Numbered from the stretch's first letter, positions 35,948 to 45,255 are shown. The stretch: 64,000 nucleotides of DNA from Agrobacterium tumefaciens (GCA_017744915.1 JAGIAH010000008.1:62001-126000), one strand, 5' to 3'. Program-made: numbers and translations. The notes: generated by a model from the letters alone, not told the origin.

Positions 35948-36718
35948 CTACTTTTTCACCGCCACCACGAAAAGCCGCGGAAAACGCAGGAGCAACCGGC
36001 CATCTGCCATGGGCGGATAGGCCGTCCCGATGCGCCGTGTATAATCGGCGAGGAAGGCCTCGCGGTTCTCCTCGCCGGCGGCGGTGAGATAGGGGCGCAG
36101 CCCCGTGCCCTTCACCCATTCGACGATGCTTTCCGCGTCCTTCATCGGATGATTGTAGATGGTGTGCCACACATCCACGCGGGCCGATTTCGGCGCCAGC
36201 GCGTTGAAATAATCTGCTGGCGCGGGCAGGGGCTTGCGGCGCAACTTGCCGCCGGAAAACGTCTCTTTCCACGGGCCATTCGCGCCGGTTTCCTCCATGG
36301 CGGTATGGGTCGGCTCCTGCAGGTTGTCCGGCATCTGCACGGCCAGAACGCCGCCGCTTTCCAGCTGGTCCATCAGTTGCGCAAGAACGGCAAGATGATC
36401 CGGCACCCACTGGAACACCGCATTGGCGTAAAGCAGGTCCGCCTTCTGCACCGGTTTCCAGTGTGCGAGATCGGCTTTGCCGAAACGGGTGTTGGGCAGC
36501 CGGTCCGCCGCCTTTTCCAGCATGTCGTCATCGCTGTCGATGCCGGTGATGACATTGACGCCGTAACGGTCGGTCAGGAGCTCGGTGGAATTGCCGGGGC
36601 CGCAGCCGAGATCATAACCGTTCAGCACCCGCTCCAGCGGCACCTGCGCCAGAAGATCCCGCGCGGGGCGTGTCCGCTCGTCTTCGAATTTCAGATATTG
36701 GTGGGCGGACCATGCCAT
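35948..36718 (-). CDS. tam: Trans-aconitate 2-methyltransferase
   Basis: SAM-dependent methylation of trans-aconitate, a toxic by-product that inhibits aconitase. 256 residues, the normal Tam length. SAM-binding motif [14 protein letters not shown], motif [19 protein letters not shown], and Tam-specific [10 protein letters not shown] and [11 protein letters not shown]. The N-terminus [23 protein letters not shown] is characteristic. AGGAGGC precedes the ATG at 36718. Single gene; a repeat remnant lies between it and the VOC gene. Confidence 0.93.
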   Translation of the reverse strand: MAWSAHQYLKFEDERTRPARDLLAQVPLERVLNGYDLGCGPGNSTELLTDRYGVNVITGIDSDDDMLEKAADRLPNTRFGKADLAHWKPVQKADLLYANAVFQWVPDHLAVLAQLMDQLESGGVLAVQMPDNLQEPTHTAMEETGANGPWKETFSGGKLRRKPLPAPADYFNALAPKSARVDVWHTIYNHPMKDAESIVEWVKGTGLRPYLTAAGEENREAFLADYTRRIGTAYPPMADGRLLLRFPRLFVVAVKK

Positions 36719-36801
36719 GATTGCCTCCTGCGGACTGCCGTCAGGTCGTCAGCATCGCATGGCCGAAACGGCCCCGCCATCATCGGATCAATGAATTATT
36801 G

Positions 36802-36819
36802 TGATGAATCTATTCATCA
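36802..36819. promoter_or_regulatory. Palindrome in the tam/ilvE divergent gap
   Basis: TGATGAAT-CT-ATTCATCA, a perfect 8-base inverted repeat. It lies 84 bases from the tam start and 234 from the aminotransferase start. The 334-base gap (36719-37052) also has AT-rich stretches and a TTGACC at 36906-36911; no other gene is visible in it. Confidence 0.55.
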
Positions 36820-37052
36820 ACCTTTTGTTTCGCCTCACAAAACGTCTTTGTCAGGGCCTGCATTTGTTATTTTCCATCAAAATCAAATATGGTGGCAATT
36901 AAAACTTGACCTGTCTGGGCGAGAGGCATTCACTCCGGCCGATTTCCAGCAGATGCCGGTTAAGAACGCGCAGCGTTTTGCTTCCGGAAATGCATCAAGA
37001 CAAAAGACGGAGCGTTTTCGCCGGACGGAAATGCTTGAGACAGGAGACTATC

Positions 37053-37934
37053 ATGAGCGTCGATACCGCACCCCGATCAACCACCTGGACCTATGTTGAC
37101 GGTCAATGGCTGCCCGGCAATCCGCCGCTCATCGGCCCGACCTCGCATGCCATGTGGCTGGCCTCGACGGTGTTCGACGGCGCGCGCTGGTTTGATGGCG
37201 TGGCGCCCGATCTCGATCTGCATTGCCAGCGCGTCAACTGCTCTGCGGTCAACATGGGTATGAAGCCGACCATGACGGCGGAGGAGATCGAGGCTCTGGC
37301 GCTGGAAGGCGTCCGGAAATTCGATGGCAAGGTCGCGATCTATATCAAGCCGATGTATTGGGCCGAACACGGCATGCCGGGCAGCGTCGTGGCGCCGGAT
37401 GCCGGTTCCACCCGTTTTGCACTCTGCCTGTTCGAAGCGCCGATGGATGCCGGCAAACCGCTGACGCTTACCGTCTCGCCGCTGCGCCGTCCTTCGCCGG
37501 AAACCGCGATGACCGACGCCAAGGCCGGCAGCCTTTACCCCAATAGCGGCCGCGCCATTCTGGAAGCCCGCTCGCGCGGTTTCGACAATGCGCTGATGCG
37601 CGACATGAACGGCAATGTCGCCGAATCCGCCTCGTCCAACATCTTCATGGTCAAGGACGGTGTCGTTCTCACGCCCGTGCCGAACCGCACCTTCCTTGCC
37701 GGCATCACCCGTTCGCGGGTGATCGGCCTTCTGCGGCAGGCCGGTTTCGATGTCCGTGAGGCAACGCTTTCGGTCGAGGATTTCCGCGAGGCCGATGAGA
37801 TTTTCTGCTCGGGCAATTATTCGAAGGTTTCGCCGGTGGTGAAGCTGGATGACCGCGAATTGCAGGCAGGTCCGGTCGCCCGCAAGGCACTCGATCTCTA
37901 CATGGACTGGGCGCGTCTCGGCGCGGACGTCTGA
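37053..37934 (+). CDS. ilvE: Branched-chain amino acid aminotransferase (fold type IV)
   Basis: PLP enzyme that transfers amino groups between Leu/Ile/Val and 2-oxoglutarate. 293 residues. Expected features: WTYVDGQWLPGNPPLIGPTSHAMW N-terminal region, FDGARWFDG, the PLP lysine in DAKAGSLYPNS (about K157), and NVAESASSNIFMVKDG with AGITRSRVI for phosphate binding. CAGGAGACTATC precedes the ATG. Monocistronic, with a terminator at 37955. D-amino acid transaminase or aminodeoxychorismate lyase are less likely by motif. Confidence 0.87.
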   Translation: MSVDTAPRSTTWTYVDGQWLPGNPPLIGPTSHAMWLASTVFDGARWFDGVAPDLDLHCQRVNCSAVNMGMKPTMTAEEIEALALEGVRKFDGKVAIYIKPMYWAEHGMPGSVVAPDAGSTRFALCLFEAPMDAGKPLTLTVSPLRRPSPETAMTDAKAGSLYPNSGRAILEARSRGFDNALMRDMNGNVAESASSNIFMVKDGVVLTPVPNRTFLAGITRSRVIGLLRQAGFDVREATLSVEDFREADEIFCSGNYSKVSPVVKLDDRELQAGPVARKALDLYMDWARLGADV

Positions 37935-37954
37935 GGCCTGTCAATGATCCTGTT

Positions 37955-37996
37955 TTCAAAAGCCGCGGCGGGTCGGACCCGTCGCGGCTTTCTGCT
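37955..37996 (+). terminator. Rho-independent terminator after ilvE
   Basis: AAAGCCGCG-G-CGGGTC ... GACCCG-T-CGCGGCTTT, a long stem beginning at 37958, followed by CTGCTTTG; the T-run is short but the stem strong. Confidence 0.85.
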
Positions 37997-38101
37997 TTGA
38001 ACGGTAAGATTTCCCGTGGAAATTAAGGGGCGATTTAATCCAATCTTAGAAAAATACCCTGTAGTTTGCGGCACTATCCTTTTGGGCTATGGGGGCCGCA
38101 A

Positions 38102-40462
38102 ATGTCTTTCAGCATACGCAATATACTTGTGGGCTTTTTCCTGCTTGTCGGCATCGCGCTGGCGGGTTTCGTGGGCAATGCCATGTGGCAGTCCGTTCAT
38201 CGCGCCCGAACTTTTTCGGAAGTCGCGCATCTCGTTTCGCTCGACAGGCTTCTCTTTAACACCCTGCTGAATTTCCGCAGCGAACGCGGCAACAGCGCCT
38301 CGGCCCTGACGGTCGATCCGGCGAAGACAGCCAATACCATCGCCAGCGTGCAGGCATCGCGCCAGAAGGTGGATGCGGCGATGAGCGCTTTCCTCGAACA
38401 GTCCGCTGCAATCGATCACGCGGCGCTCAAGGCCCCGCTTGACCGGGTGAAGGAGATTTACGGGCAGTTTCTGGATTTGCGTAAAAAGGTCGATGCCAAC
38501 GTGACCCTGCCGCTCGACCGCCGCGAAACCGGCCTCGACAAGACCGTGCTGACACTCGGCCAGGATTTCCTGACCACGCTCGAAACGGGATCGACGGCGG
38601 TGGAGGGCGAAATCCGTTCGCTCGATCAGAGCCTCACCGGTCTTATCCAGCTCCGGTCCTACGGCTGGTCGGCGCGCGCTCTCGGCGGCAGCGCTACGGT
38701 CGTCATCAATGCGGTGGTGGCGCAGCAGCGACCACTCACCCCGCAGGAAACCCAGCAACTCAACAATTTCGATGCAGGCGCAGCCTTCGCGTGGAAAGCC
38801 ACCGGCGACCTCGTTGCGCATGAATCGACACCACAGGCGCTGAAGGATCTCTACGCCACCGCCGACCGGACCTATTTCAAGGGCGATTTCATCACCCAGC
38901 GCAGCAAGCTGATTGATGATCTGAACAACGGCCGCACGCCGGCCTTCACCATCGACACCTGGCGCAACACCGTCACGGCCAACCTCGACACGGTGGCGAA
39001 AATTGCGTCGGAAGCCATGGATACGCTCAACGCCAACGCTGAGAAAGCCAAGCAGGACGCCTTTATCGGCTCGATGATCTATCTCGCTGCCTTCATTGTA
39101 ACGCTGGGCGTCTGCATTCTCTGCCTGGGCGTCATCGTTGGCCGTGTCACTCGTCCGATCAGCAATCTCACCCGGGCGATGATGGAACTGTCCACCGGCA
39201 ATCTGACCATCGACGTGCCCGGCGCCCGGCGCTCCGACGAAATCGGCGAAATGGCCCGCGCGGTGGAGGTCTTCCGCGAGGCGGCCATCCGCAACCGGCA
39301 GCTGGAAACGGACGCAGTCGCCAACCGCGAGCAGGCCGAGCGCGACCGTATCGAGTTGCAGCAGCGTGCGGAGGCCGAGGCCGAAGAACGGCTCAATCAG
39401 GCCACGGGTTCGCTGGCGGGCGGTCTTCGCCGTCTCGCCTCCGGGGATATGGTCTGCGAGATCGCCACGCCTTTCGCCCCGCAATTCGAGGCCCTTCGCC
39501 ACGATTTCAACAGTTCCGTGCATCAGCTGCGCGAGGCGCTGACGAGCGTCGGCCAGTCCGTGCAGACGGTGAATGGCGGCGCCCACGAGGTTTCCTCGGC
39601 ATCTGACGATCTCTCCCGCCGCACCGAGCAGCAGGCCGCTTCTCTGGAAGAGACCGCCGCCGCGCTGGAAGAGATCACCGCCAATGTTTCCGCCACCTCC
39701 AAGCGGGCCGGCGAGGCGCGTGATACGGTGCGGGAAGCAAGGGCAAAGGCCGATCTTTCCGGCAAGGTGGTGCGCGACGCCGTCTCCGCCATGGAACGCA
39801 TCGAACATTCCTCGCGCCAGATCGGCCAGATCATCGGCGTCATCGACGAAATCGCCTTCCAGACCAATCTTCTGGCGCTGAATGCGGGCGTCGAGGCGGC
39901 AAGGGCGGGCGATGCCGGCAAGGGTTTTGCCGTCGTGGCGCAGGAAGTGCGCGAACTGGCGCAGCGTTCCGCCAATGCGGCCAAGGAAATCAAGCAGCTC
40001 ATCAATACCTCGGCCGTTGCGGTGGGCGAGGGTGTGAAGCTGGTTGCCGATACCGGCGTCGGGCTCTCCGAAATCGAGCAGCTGGTGCTGTCCGTCAACA
40101 CCCATATGGATGCCATCGCCACCGCGGCGCAGGAACAGTCGGCGGGTCTCTCCGAGGTCAATACCGCCGTCAACCATATGGACCAGGCCACGCAGCAGAA
40201 TGCCGCCATGGTCGAGGAAATGAACGCGGCGGGTGCCGGTCTCGCGCAGGAATGTACCAATCTGCACACCCTGCTTGCGCAATTCCAGCTCGGCCAGCAG
40301 ACTTCTGCATTGCGGGAGACGGCGCGGCAGATGCAGCGCGCAGCAAGCCCGGCGCGCGCGCCTGCCGCCCAAACCTCCCCGGCTGCGAAGGCCCGCCCGG
40401 TTGCCGCTTCGCGCGGTAACGCGGCGCTGGCCGTGAAGGGGGACGACTGGGCGGAGTTTTGA
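38102..40462 (+). CDS. Methyl-accepting chemotaxis protein
   Basis: 786-residue transmembrane chemoreceptor. TM1 residues about 6-26 ([18 protein letters not shown]), an extracytoplasmic helical sensor of about 290 residues with [13 protein letters not shown] and similar segments (NIT-like), and TM2 near 322-344. A HAMP domain ([18 protein letters not shown]) and a second HAMP-like stretch follow, then the signalling tip [24 protein letters not shown] hairpin. The C-terminal tail ends DDWAEF, similar to the CheR/CheB tethering pentapeptide. GGGGG lies 8 bases before ATG 38102; the ATG 12 codons earlier lacks a ribosome site. Ligand unknown. Confidence 0.93.
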   Translation: MSFSIRNILVGFFLLVGIALAGFVGNAMWQSVHRARTFSEVAHLVSLDRLLFNTLLNFRSERGNSASALTVDPAKTANTIASVQASRQKVDAAMSAFLEQSAAIDHAALKAPLDRVKEIYGQFLDLRKKVDANVTLPLDRRETGLDKTVLTLGQDFLTTLETGSTAVEGEIRSLDQSLTGLIQLRSYGWSARALGGSATVVINAVVAQQRPLTPQETQQLNNFDAGAAFAWKATGDLVAHESTPQALKDLYATADRTYFKGDFITQRSKLIDDLNNGRTPAFTIDTWRNTVTANLDTVAKIASEAMDTLNANAEKAKQDAFIGSMIYLAAFIVTLGVCILCLGVIVGRVTRPISNLTRAMMELSTGNLTIDVPGARRSDEIGEMARAVEVFREAAIRNRQLETDAVANREQAERDRIELQQRAEAEAEERLNQATGSLAGGLRRLASGDMVCEIATPFAPQFEALRHDFNSSVHQLREALTSVGQSVQTVNGGAHEVSSASDDLSRRTEQQAASLEETAAALEEITANVSATSKRAGEARDTVREARAKADLSGKVVRDAVSAMERIEHSSRQIGQIIGVIDEIAFQTNLLALNAGVEAARAGDAGKGFAVVAQEVRELAQRSANAAKEIKQLINTSAVAVGEGVKLVADTGVGLSEIEQLVLSVNTHMDAIATAAQEQSAGLSEVNTAVNHMDQATQQNAAMVEEMNAAGAGLAQECTNLHTLLAQFQLGQQTSALRETARQMQRAASPARAPAAQTSPAAKARPVAASRGNAALAVKGDDWAEF

Positions 40463-40510
40463 AGACGGAGCAAGTTTGCCGGATATAACGGTGAACGAGC
40501 TGTCGCACCC

Positions 40511-40622
40511 CGTCACCCCGGACTGGATCCGGGGTCCAGTGCGATCAAGTCCTTGATCGCAGAAAGCTCCTTCACCGCGCAGACGTGCGGTGGCCGGATG
40601 CCGGATCTAGTCCGGCATGACG
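40511..40622. repeat. Two-palindrome mosaic repeat (family B)
   Basis: Left palindrome CGTCACCCCGGA-CTGGA-TCCGGGG, an internal GCGATCAAG-TCC-TTGATCGC dyad, and right palindrome ATGCCGGA-TCTAG-TCCGGCATGACG. It fills the gap after the MCP gene. Same architecture as 47451-47563 in the opposite orientation. Confidence 0.85.
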
Positions 40623-40686
40623 GAGGAGAAGATACAGGTCCTCGTCATCAACAGGTCGAAGCCCGCGCCCGAAACCGGTGCGGGCC

Positions 40687-41571
40687 TCACCCTTTCCGGA
40701 TAGCCGGCAGCGCAGCGGCAAGTGCCCTGAGCGGTGCGGTCATATGTTTGTCGCGCCGCAGCGCGAGCGCGATCCGCCGTTCGAGCGGCGGGTCAAGGGA
40801 GCGCCATTCGAGCCCGGATGCCGCCCCCTCATGTTCCACGGCCATGCGCGGCACGATGGCAAGGCCAAGCCCCGCACCCGCGAGTTTCTTGATAGCCTCG
40901 ACGCTGCCCAGTTCCATGGCGGGCTGTACGGTGCGGCCGCTTGCGGCAAACCATTGGTCCACGAGCTTGCGCGTATTGCCGCCCTCGTAAAGCAGCAGCG
41001 GCTGCGCCAAAAGCGTTTCGGCGGTCAACGCCGTTGCGGCAGGTACGGAGCTACGCGGGAAGACTGCGACGAGTTCGTCGAGATGGATATCGCGGATATC
41101 GAGGCTGCGGCCGCTGGCGGGCAGGGCCACCACCGCCGCGTCGATGGTATTGGCCTCCAGAAGCCGCAATATATCGTGGGCATTGCCGGTCTGCACGACG
41201 ATATCGATGCCCGGCATGGCCTGCCGGATTTTGCCCAATACCGGCGGCAGCAGATAGATGCAGGCGGTGGCGCCCGTGCCGATGCGGAGCCGCCCCGTTA
41301 CCCCGCTGCGATGCGGCGCGACGGTATCGATCGCATGCGCCACCTCTTCGGTGATGCGCCTTGCATGGATAAGGAAATCCCGCCCCGCCGCCGTCGGCTG
41401 CGCGCGCCTGCCCACTCTTTCGATCAGCCGCACGCCAAGCTGCTTTTCAAGCAATCTGATGTGCAGGCTGATGGCCGGCTGTGTCAGCCCCGCCTTGTCG
41501 GCGGCCGCGGAAAAACTGCCGAGATCGGCCACATCCATGAAACTGCGCATCTGCCTGAGATCGAGGTCCAT
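40687..41571 (-). CDS. LysR family transcriptional regulator
   Basis: 294 residues: HTH (MRSFMDVADLGSFSAAADKAGLTQPAISLHIRLLEKQLGVRLIER) and an effector domain with AGAGLGLAIVPRMAVE. The start at ATG 41571 gives MDLDLRQMRSFMD; no good ribosome site. Divergent from a GNAT acetyltransferase gene, its likely target, with a LysR-type T-N11-A dyad between them. Effector unknown. Confidence 0.88.
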   Translation of the reverse strand: MDLDLRQMRSFMDVADLGSFSAAADKAGLTQPAISLHIRLLEKQLGVRLIERVGRRAQPTAAGRDFLIHARRITEEVAHAIDTVAPHRSGVTGRLRIGTGATACIYLLPPVLGKIRQAMPGIDIVVQTGNAHDILRLLEANTIDAAVVALPASGRSLDIRDIHLDELVAVFPRSSVPAATALTAETLLAQPLLLYEGGNTRKLVDQWFAASGRTVQPAMELGSVEAIKKLAGAGLGLAIVPRMAVEHEGAASGLEWRSLDPPLERRIALALRRDKHMTAPLRALAAALPAIRKG

Positions 41572-41584
41572 CACCAAAGAAAAC

Positions 41585-41601
41585 CTTATCGTTTGTATAA
41601 G
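41585..41601. promoter_or_regulatory. LysR-type operator between regulator and acetyltransferase
   Basis: CTTAT-CGTTTGT-ATAAG, a perfect 5-base inverted repeat containing T-N11-A, 14 bases from the LysR start. Typical autoregulatory binding site. Confidence 0.6.
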
Positions 41602-41670
41602 ACAGATAATCTTTATTTTGGCTGCGTCGCAATGCACAATGATGGCGTGAATGATCCGCAGGACAAGAGA

Positions 41671-42213
41671 ATGACCCTTTCCACCGTTTCCAGCCTTTTG
41701 ATCCGCCCCTGTGAAGAGGCGGATATTGCAGCCATTACCGAAATCTACCGGGATGCCGTATTGCATGGCCGCGCCAGCTTCGAGATCGATCCGCCGAATG
41801 TGGAGACGATGGCCGAGCGCCGCCGCCTGCTGGTGGAAGGCAATTATCCCTATCTTGTCGCCGAGCGCGATGGAAAGGTAGCTGGATATGCCTATGCCGG
41901 CGCCTATCGCGCACGCCCGGCCTATGGCGCGACGGTCGAGGATTCCGTTTATATCGATCCGGCGATGAAGGGCATGGGCATCGGCCGCAAACTGCTCGAT
42001 GCGCTGATCGCGAAAGCCACCGCGCGTGGCTTCCGGCAGATGATCGCCGTCATCGGCGACAGCGCCAATGCGGCTTCAGTCGGCGTGCATCGCGCTGCCG
42101 GTTTCGAACTTGTCGGCACCTTCAAATCCATCGGCTGGAAACATGGCCAGTGGCTGGACACGGTGCTGATGCAGCGTGCGCTCGGCGAAGGCGACACCAC
42201 GCCGCGTTTCTGA
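41671..42213 (+). CDS. GNAT acetyltransferase, phosphinothricin/methionine sulfoximine type
   Basis: 180 residues. Family features: LIRPCEEADIAAITEIYRDA, the acceptor region RASFEIDPPNVETMAERR, GYAYAGAYRARPAYGATVEDSVYI, and acetyl-CoA loop GMGIGRKLLDALI. This group (Pat/MddA) acetylates phosphinothricin, methionine sulfoximine or related amino acids. The start at ATG 41671 follows GGACAAGAG; an in-frame ATG at 41632 is possible. Divergent from a LysR gene. The exact substrate needs assay. Confidence 0.85.
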   Translation: MTLSTVSSLLIRPCEEADIAAITEIYRDAVLHGRASFEIDPPNVETMAERRRLLVEGNYPYLVAERDGKVAGYAYAGAYRARPAYGATVEDSVYIDPAMKGMGIGRKLLDALIAKATARGFRQMIAVIGDSANAASVGVHRAAGFELVGTFKSIGWKHGQWLDTVLMQRALGEGDTTPRF

Positions 42214-42280
42214 ACCGTCAGGACGGGATGGCGGAAAGTGTGAGCGGTTTTCGCCTGAAATCCCGCTCTCACCCCAGGAA

Positions 42281-42643
42281 TCAAGGCTTCGCGGAGCCCG
42301 GGATTTCCACCTTCAGCGTATCGCCGGTAAGCTCGCTGCCCAGCTCCACCGCCTGGGTCTTCTTGTCATAGACGCAGATATGGCTGACCGTCGCATCCGC
42401 GCCCCCACTCTTCCCGGTGAGTTTGACCTTGCCGGTCAGGATGGCGAGACCGTAATTTTCGCTGCCGACCGGATCGACCACAACCTTGGCGTCCTCGATC
42501 ATGTCCCTGGATGCGCCGAGGCAGGCCGTCTGCACATCCGCCACGAATTCCTTCCAGGCATCGTCCGACGATGCGGCGGCCGGCAGGGCGAGGGCGGAGA
42601 GGGCGGCGACGAGGATAAGGGGGCGGATCAGAGGGTGGGTCAT
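42281..42643 (-). CDS. Hypothetical periplasmic protein
   Basis: 120 residues, with signal peptide MTHPLIRPLILVAALSALAL ending at PAAASS. The mature part has DDAWKEFVADVQTACLGA, DPVGSENYGLAILTGK, VSHICVYDKKTQAVEL; two Cys (in TACLG and HICVY) could form a disulfide. AGGAAAG lies before ATG 42643. I do not recognise the family; similar small secreted proteins occur in Rhizobiales. Convergent with the GNAT gene; 222 bases from sodB. Confidence 0.7.
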   Translation of the reverse strand: MTHPLIRPLILVAALSALALPAAASSDDAWKEFVADVQTACLGASRDMIEDAKVVVDPVGSENYGLAILTGKVKLTGKSGGADATVSHICVYDKKTQAVELGSELTGDTLKVEIPGSAKP

Positions 42644-42782
42644 GGAATTTCTTTCCTGCAAATTTGGTCCAGAGCGAACCGATAGGGTGGAAAACGGTAC
42701 GCCGGGGTTGTGAAACAAATATGGTCGCCGCTGGCAGGAGAGGAATTTTCTCCTTTGTCGGAACATTTTGATATTTCGCAGG

Positions 42783-42811
42783 TTGCCCAAACGGAGCTTC
42801 GCTCCTATGGT
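42783..42811 (+). promoter_or_regulatory. Predicted promoter of sodB
   Basis: TTGCCC (42783-42788), a 17-base spacer AAACGGAGCTTCGCTCC containing GGAGC-TTCG-CTCC, then TATGGT (42806-42811). Start codon at 42865. Reasonable sigma-70 spacing; strength unknown. Confidence 0.5.
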
Positions 42812-42864
42812 CCGCTCACACGGTTTCTAGGAGCGGTAACCCGCTGCAAAAAGGAGTAAAAACC

Positions 42865-43467
42865 ATGGCCTTCGAACTTCCCGAACTCCCCTACGACTAC
42901 GACGCGCTTGCACCTTACATGTCGCGCGAGACGCTCGAGTTCCATCACGACAAGCACCACAAGGCATATGTCGACAACGGCAACAAGCTGGCTGCCGAAG
43001 CCGGTCTTTCCGACCTGTCGCTGGAAGAAGTCGTGAAGAAGTCCTTTGGCACCAATGCCGGTCTCTTCAACAATGCTGCCCAGCACTACAACCACGTCCA
43101 TTTCTGGAAGTGGATGAAGAAGGGCGGCGGCGGCAACAAGCTGCCGGGCAAGCTCGAGCAGGCAATTGCCTCCGATCTCGGCGGTTACGACAAGTTCAAG
43201 GCCGATTTCATCGCAGCCGGCACCACGCAGTTCGGCTCCGGCTGGGCATGGCTCTCCGTCAAGAACGGCAAGCTTGAAATCTCCAAGACCCCGAACGGCG
43301 AAAACCCGCTGGTTCACGGTGCAGAGCCGATCCTCGGCGTCGACGTATGGGAACACTCCTACTACATCGACTACCGCAACCTGCGTCCGAAGTACCTCGA
43401 AGCCTTCGTTGATAACCTCATCAACTGGGATTACGTCCTCGAGCGTTACGAAGCCGCTGCCAAGTAA
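42865..43467 (+). CDS. sodB: Iron superoxide dismutase
   Basis: Converts superoxide to peroxide and oxygen in the cytoplasm. 200 residues, standard length. Metal ligands: His in LEFHHDKHHKAY, His in NHVHFWKWM, and Asp/His in DVWEHSYYIDY. The Gln of NNAAQHYNH together with QFGSGWAWL is the Fe-type discriminator pattern. AAAGGAG lies 7 bases before the ATG. Monocistronic with a terminator at 43488. Probably the main Fe-SOD (SodBI in strain C58, from memory). Confidence 0.95.
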   Translation: MAFELPELPYDYDALAPYMSRETLEFHHDKHHKAYVDNGNKLAAEAGLSDLSLEEVVKKSFGTNAGLFNNAAQHYNHVHFWKWMKKGGGGNKLPGKLEQAIASDLGGYDKFKADFIAAGTTQFGSGWAWLSVKNGKLEISKTPNGENPLVHGAEPILGVDVWEHSYYIDYRNLRPKYLEAFVDNLINWDYVLERYEAAAK

Positions 43468-43487
43468 GGCTTGCGGAACGGAATTTT

Positions 43488-43522
43488 CGAACACCCGGCC
43501 TTCGTGCCGGGTGTTCTGCTTT
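43488..43522 (+). terminator. Rho-independent terminator after sodB
   Basis: AACACCCGGC-CTTCGT-GCCGGGTGTT (43490-43515) followed by CTGCTTTTGG; a 10-bp perfect stem. Confidence 0.9.
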
Positions 43523-43578
43523 TGGTATGTCGCGCGTTGTCACAAGCCTGTCATCAGCCGGGGTTATCGCGGCGCATC

Positions 43579-44424
43579 ATGACTGAAAAAAGCACACCTC
43601 TCTTCTCGTTCGGCATCGTCGCCGATCCCCAATATGCCGATGCCGATCCCCGCCCGGACATGGGCCGTTATTATGCCGAAAGCCCGAAAAAGCTGGCTGA
43701 GGCGATTGACGCCTTCAACCGCGAGGAGCTGGCCTTCGTGGTGACGCTCGGTGATATCATCGATCGCGGCTTTGAAAATTTCGATGCGATCCTCAGCGTT
43801 TATGACGCGCTTCGTCATCCTTCGGTGCTGCTGCCGGGCAATCACGATTTCGCCGTCGCGCCCGAGCATCTTTCCGCCATCCATGCCCGCCTTGGCATGA
43901 AGGCGCCATGGCATGATTTCGCCATCGGCAACATCCGTTTCGTCGTGCTTGACGGCAACGAGGTCAGCCTCTTCGCCCCGCCGCCCGGCGATCCGCGCCG
44001 CGCGATCGCGCAGGAGCGATTGAAAGCTCTCAAGGATGCGGATGCCATCAATGCGCAGGACTGGAACGCCTCACTGAGCGACGGGCAATTCGAATGGCTG
44101 CGCACCGTTCTGGAAAAGGCGGATGCGGCGGGCGAAAAAGTGATCGTGCTGTGCCATTATCCCGTTTATCCGGAAAACGCCCACAACATGTGGGACGCGC
44201 CGCGCATCCTCGATCTTCTCGGCTCCCATCCGTCCGTTGCCGCATGGTTCAACGGCCATAATCACGAGGGCAATTACGGCCTGCTCGGCACCACCCACTT
44301 CGTCAATTTCAAGGGCATGGTGGATACGCCGGACCAGAACACCTTCGCCATCGCCGATGTCTTTGCGGACCGGATCGTCATTCGCGGTTTTGGGCGGGAG
44401 GAGAATCGCCTTTTACGGCTGTGA
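43579..44424 (+). CDS. Metallophosphoesterase, ADP-ribose/CDP-alcohol diphosphatase-like
   Basis: 281 residues, calcineurin-like phosphoesterase. Motifs in order: FGIVADPQYAD (DxQ instead of the usual DxH), GDIIDRG, GNHD, CHYPVYPENAHN, and NGHNHEGNYG. The DxQ variant is the mark of Mn-dependent ADP-ribose/CDP-alcohol diphosphatases. Cytosolic. Its 3' end overlaps the convergent WYL regulator gene by 12 bases (44413-44424). No clear ribosome site at ATG 43579. Confidence 0.85.
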   Translation: MTEKSTPLFSFGIVADPQYADADPRPDMGRYYAESPKKLAEAIDAFNREELAFVVTLGDIIDRGFENFDAILSVYDALRHPSVLLPGNHDFAVAPEHLSAIHARLGMKAPWHDFAIGNIRFVVLDGNEVSLFAPPPGDPRRAIAQERLKALKDADAINAQDWNASLSDGQFEWLRTVLEKADAAGEKVIVLCHYPVYPENAHNMWDAPRILDLLGSHPSVAAWFNGHNHEGNYGLLGTTHFVNFKGMVDTPDQNTFAIADVFADRIVIRGFGREENRLLRL

Positions 44425-45123
44425 GTACGGGCTCGCCGGCTGGTTGCTCTGCCAGCCGCTCATCCACAATTGCCGCAGCTTCTCGCCTTCCATCTTGAAG
44501 AAGCTGCCCGTCGCGGCGCAGCCCAGCACCCGGTCGGAACGGAAATTGCGGATCGCGTGGCGCAATTCGCACCAGGCGACGATATTCACCGTCTCGGAAT
44601 AATAGATCACCGCAATCGGCCGAATTCGCCGCTGCGTTTCCGCGCCGCTTTCGTCGCGATAGCTCAGGTCCAGCCGCTCTTCATCACGCACCGCCCGCCT
44701 GACCATCGCAAGATCGATGCCGGCGGGGGCTGGCGCGATGCTGCCCCAGGCGTGCAAGGCATTGGCGGAAAGTGTCTTCGACAGCGGTTCGGGCAGGGAG
44801 GCGGCGATCTTGTCACTGACCTTTTTCGCCGCCTGGCGCAGTTCCGCATCACTGGAGCGGCCGACCATGGCGAGCGCCAGCACGATAGCCTCGGTTTCTT
44901 CGATGGAAAACATCAGCGGCGGCAGGTTGAAGCCGGGACGCAGGATGTAGCCGACGCCGCGCTCGCCTTCGATGGGCACGCGCATGGTCTGAAGCGCGGC
45001 GATGTCGCGATAGACCGAGCGCACCGTCACTTCCAGCATGTCGGCAATCGTCTGCGCGGTCACCGGGCGGCGCGCCAGCCGCAGGATCTGGATGATCTCG
45101 AATAGTCTCGACGCCTTGCGCAT
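44413..45123 (-). CDS. YafY-type HTH/WYL-domain regulator
   Basis: 236 residues: HTH_11 (LFEIIQILRLARRPVTAQTIADMLEVTVRSVYRDIAALQ) and WYL domain (RLDLSYRDESGAETQRRIRPIAVIYYSETVNIVAWCE). AGGAAA precedes ATG 45123. Divergent from a LysE-family exporter with a perfect 9-base dyad between the starts. Paralogue of the gene at 34725. Its 3' end overlaps the metallophosphoesterase gene by 12 bases, so simultaneous transcription would collide. Confidence 0.87.
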   Translation of the reverse strand: MRKASRLFEIIQILRLARRPVTAQTIADMLEVTVRSVYRDIAALQTMRVPIEGERGVGYILRPGFNLPPLMFSIEETEAIVLALAMVGRSSDAELRQAAKKVSDKIAASLPEPLSKTLSANALHAWGSIAPAPAGIDLAMVRRAVRDEERLDLSYRDESGAETQRRIRPIAVIYYSETVNIVAWCELRHAIRNFRSDRVLGCAATGSFFKMEGEKLRQLWMSGWQSNQPASPYSQP

Positions 45124-45150
45124 TGCCGTTTCCTGGTGGTTCTCCCGACG

Positions 45151-45174
45151 CAACTGACACAACGCTGTCAGTTG
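45151..45174. promoter_or_regulatory. Operator between WYL regulator and LysE exporter
   Basis: CAACTGACA-CAACGC-TGTCAGTTG, a perfect 9-base inverted repeat, 27 bases from the regulator start and 81 from the exporter start. Strong candidate site for the WYL regulator. Confidence 0.75.
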
Positions 45175-45255
45175 GCTTTCCCTATAAACGGAAAAACACA
45201 TTGAGAAACATGGATTTTCCCGAATGTGTCGTGAACCGTTTTGGGAGATACTGAC

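Noticed and set aside
38087..40516. An 809-codon open frame on the minus strand opposite the chemoreceptor gene
   Set aside because: Its product has no domain and an amino-acid bias expected from antisense reading of GC-rich coding DNA; the plus strand encodes a textbook MCP. Similar long antisense frames opposite the ABC-F gene (19958-21634), betA (1592-2500) and ptrB (58519-59679) were rejected for the same reason.
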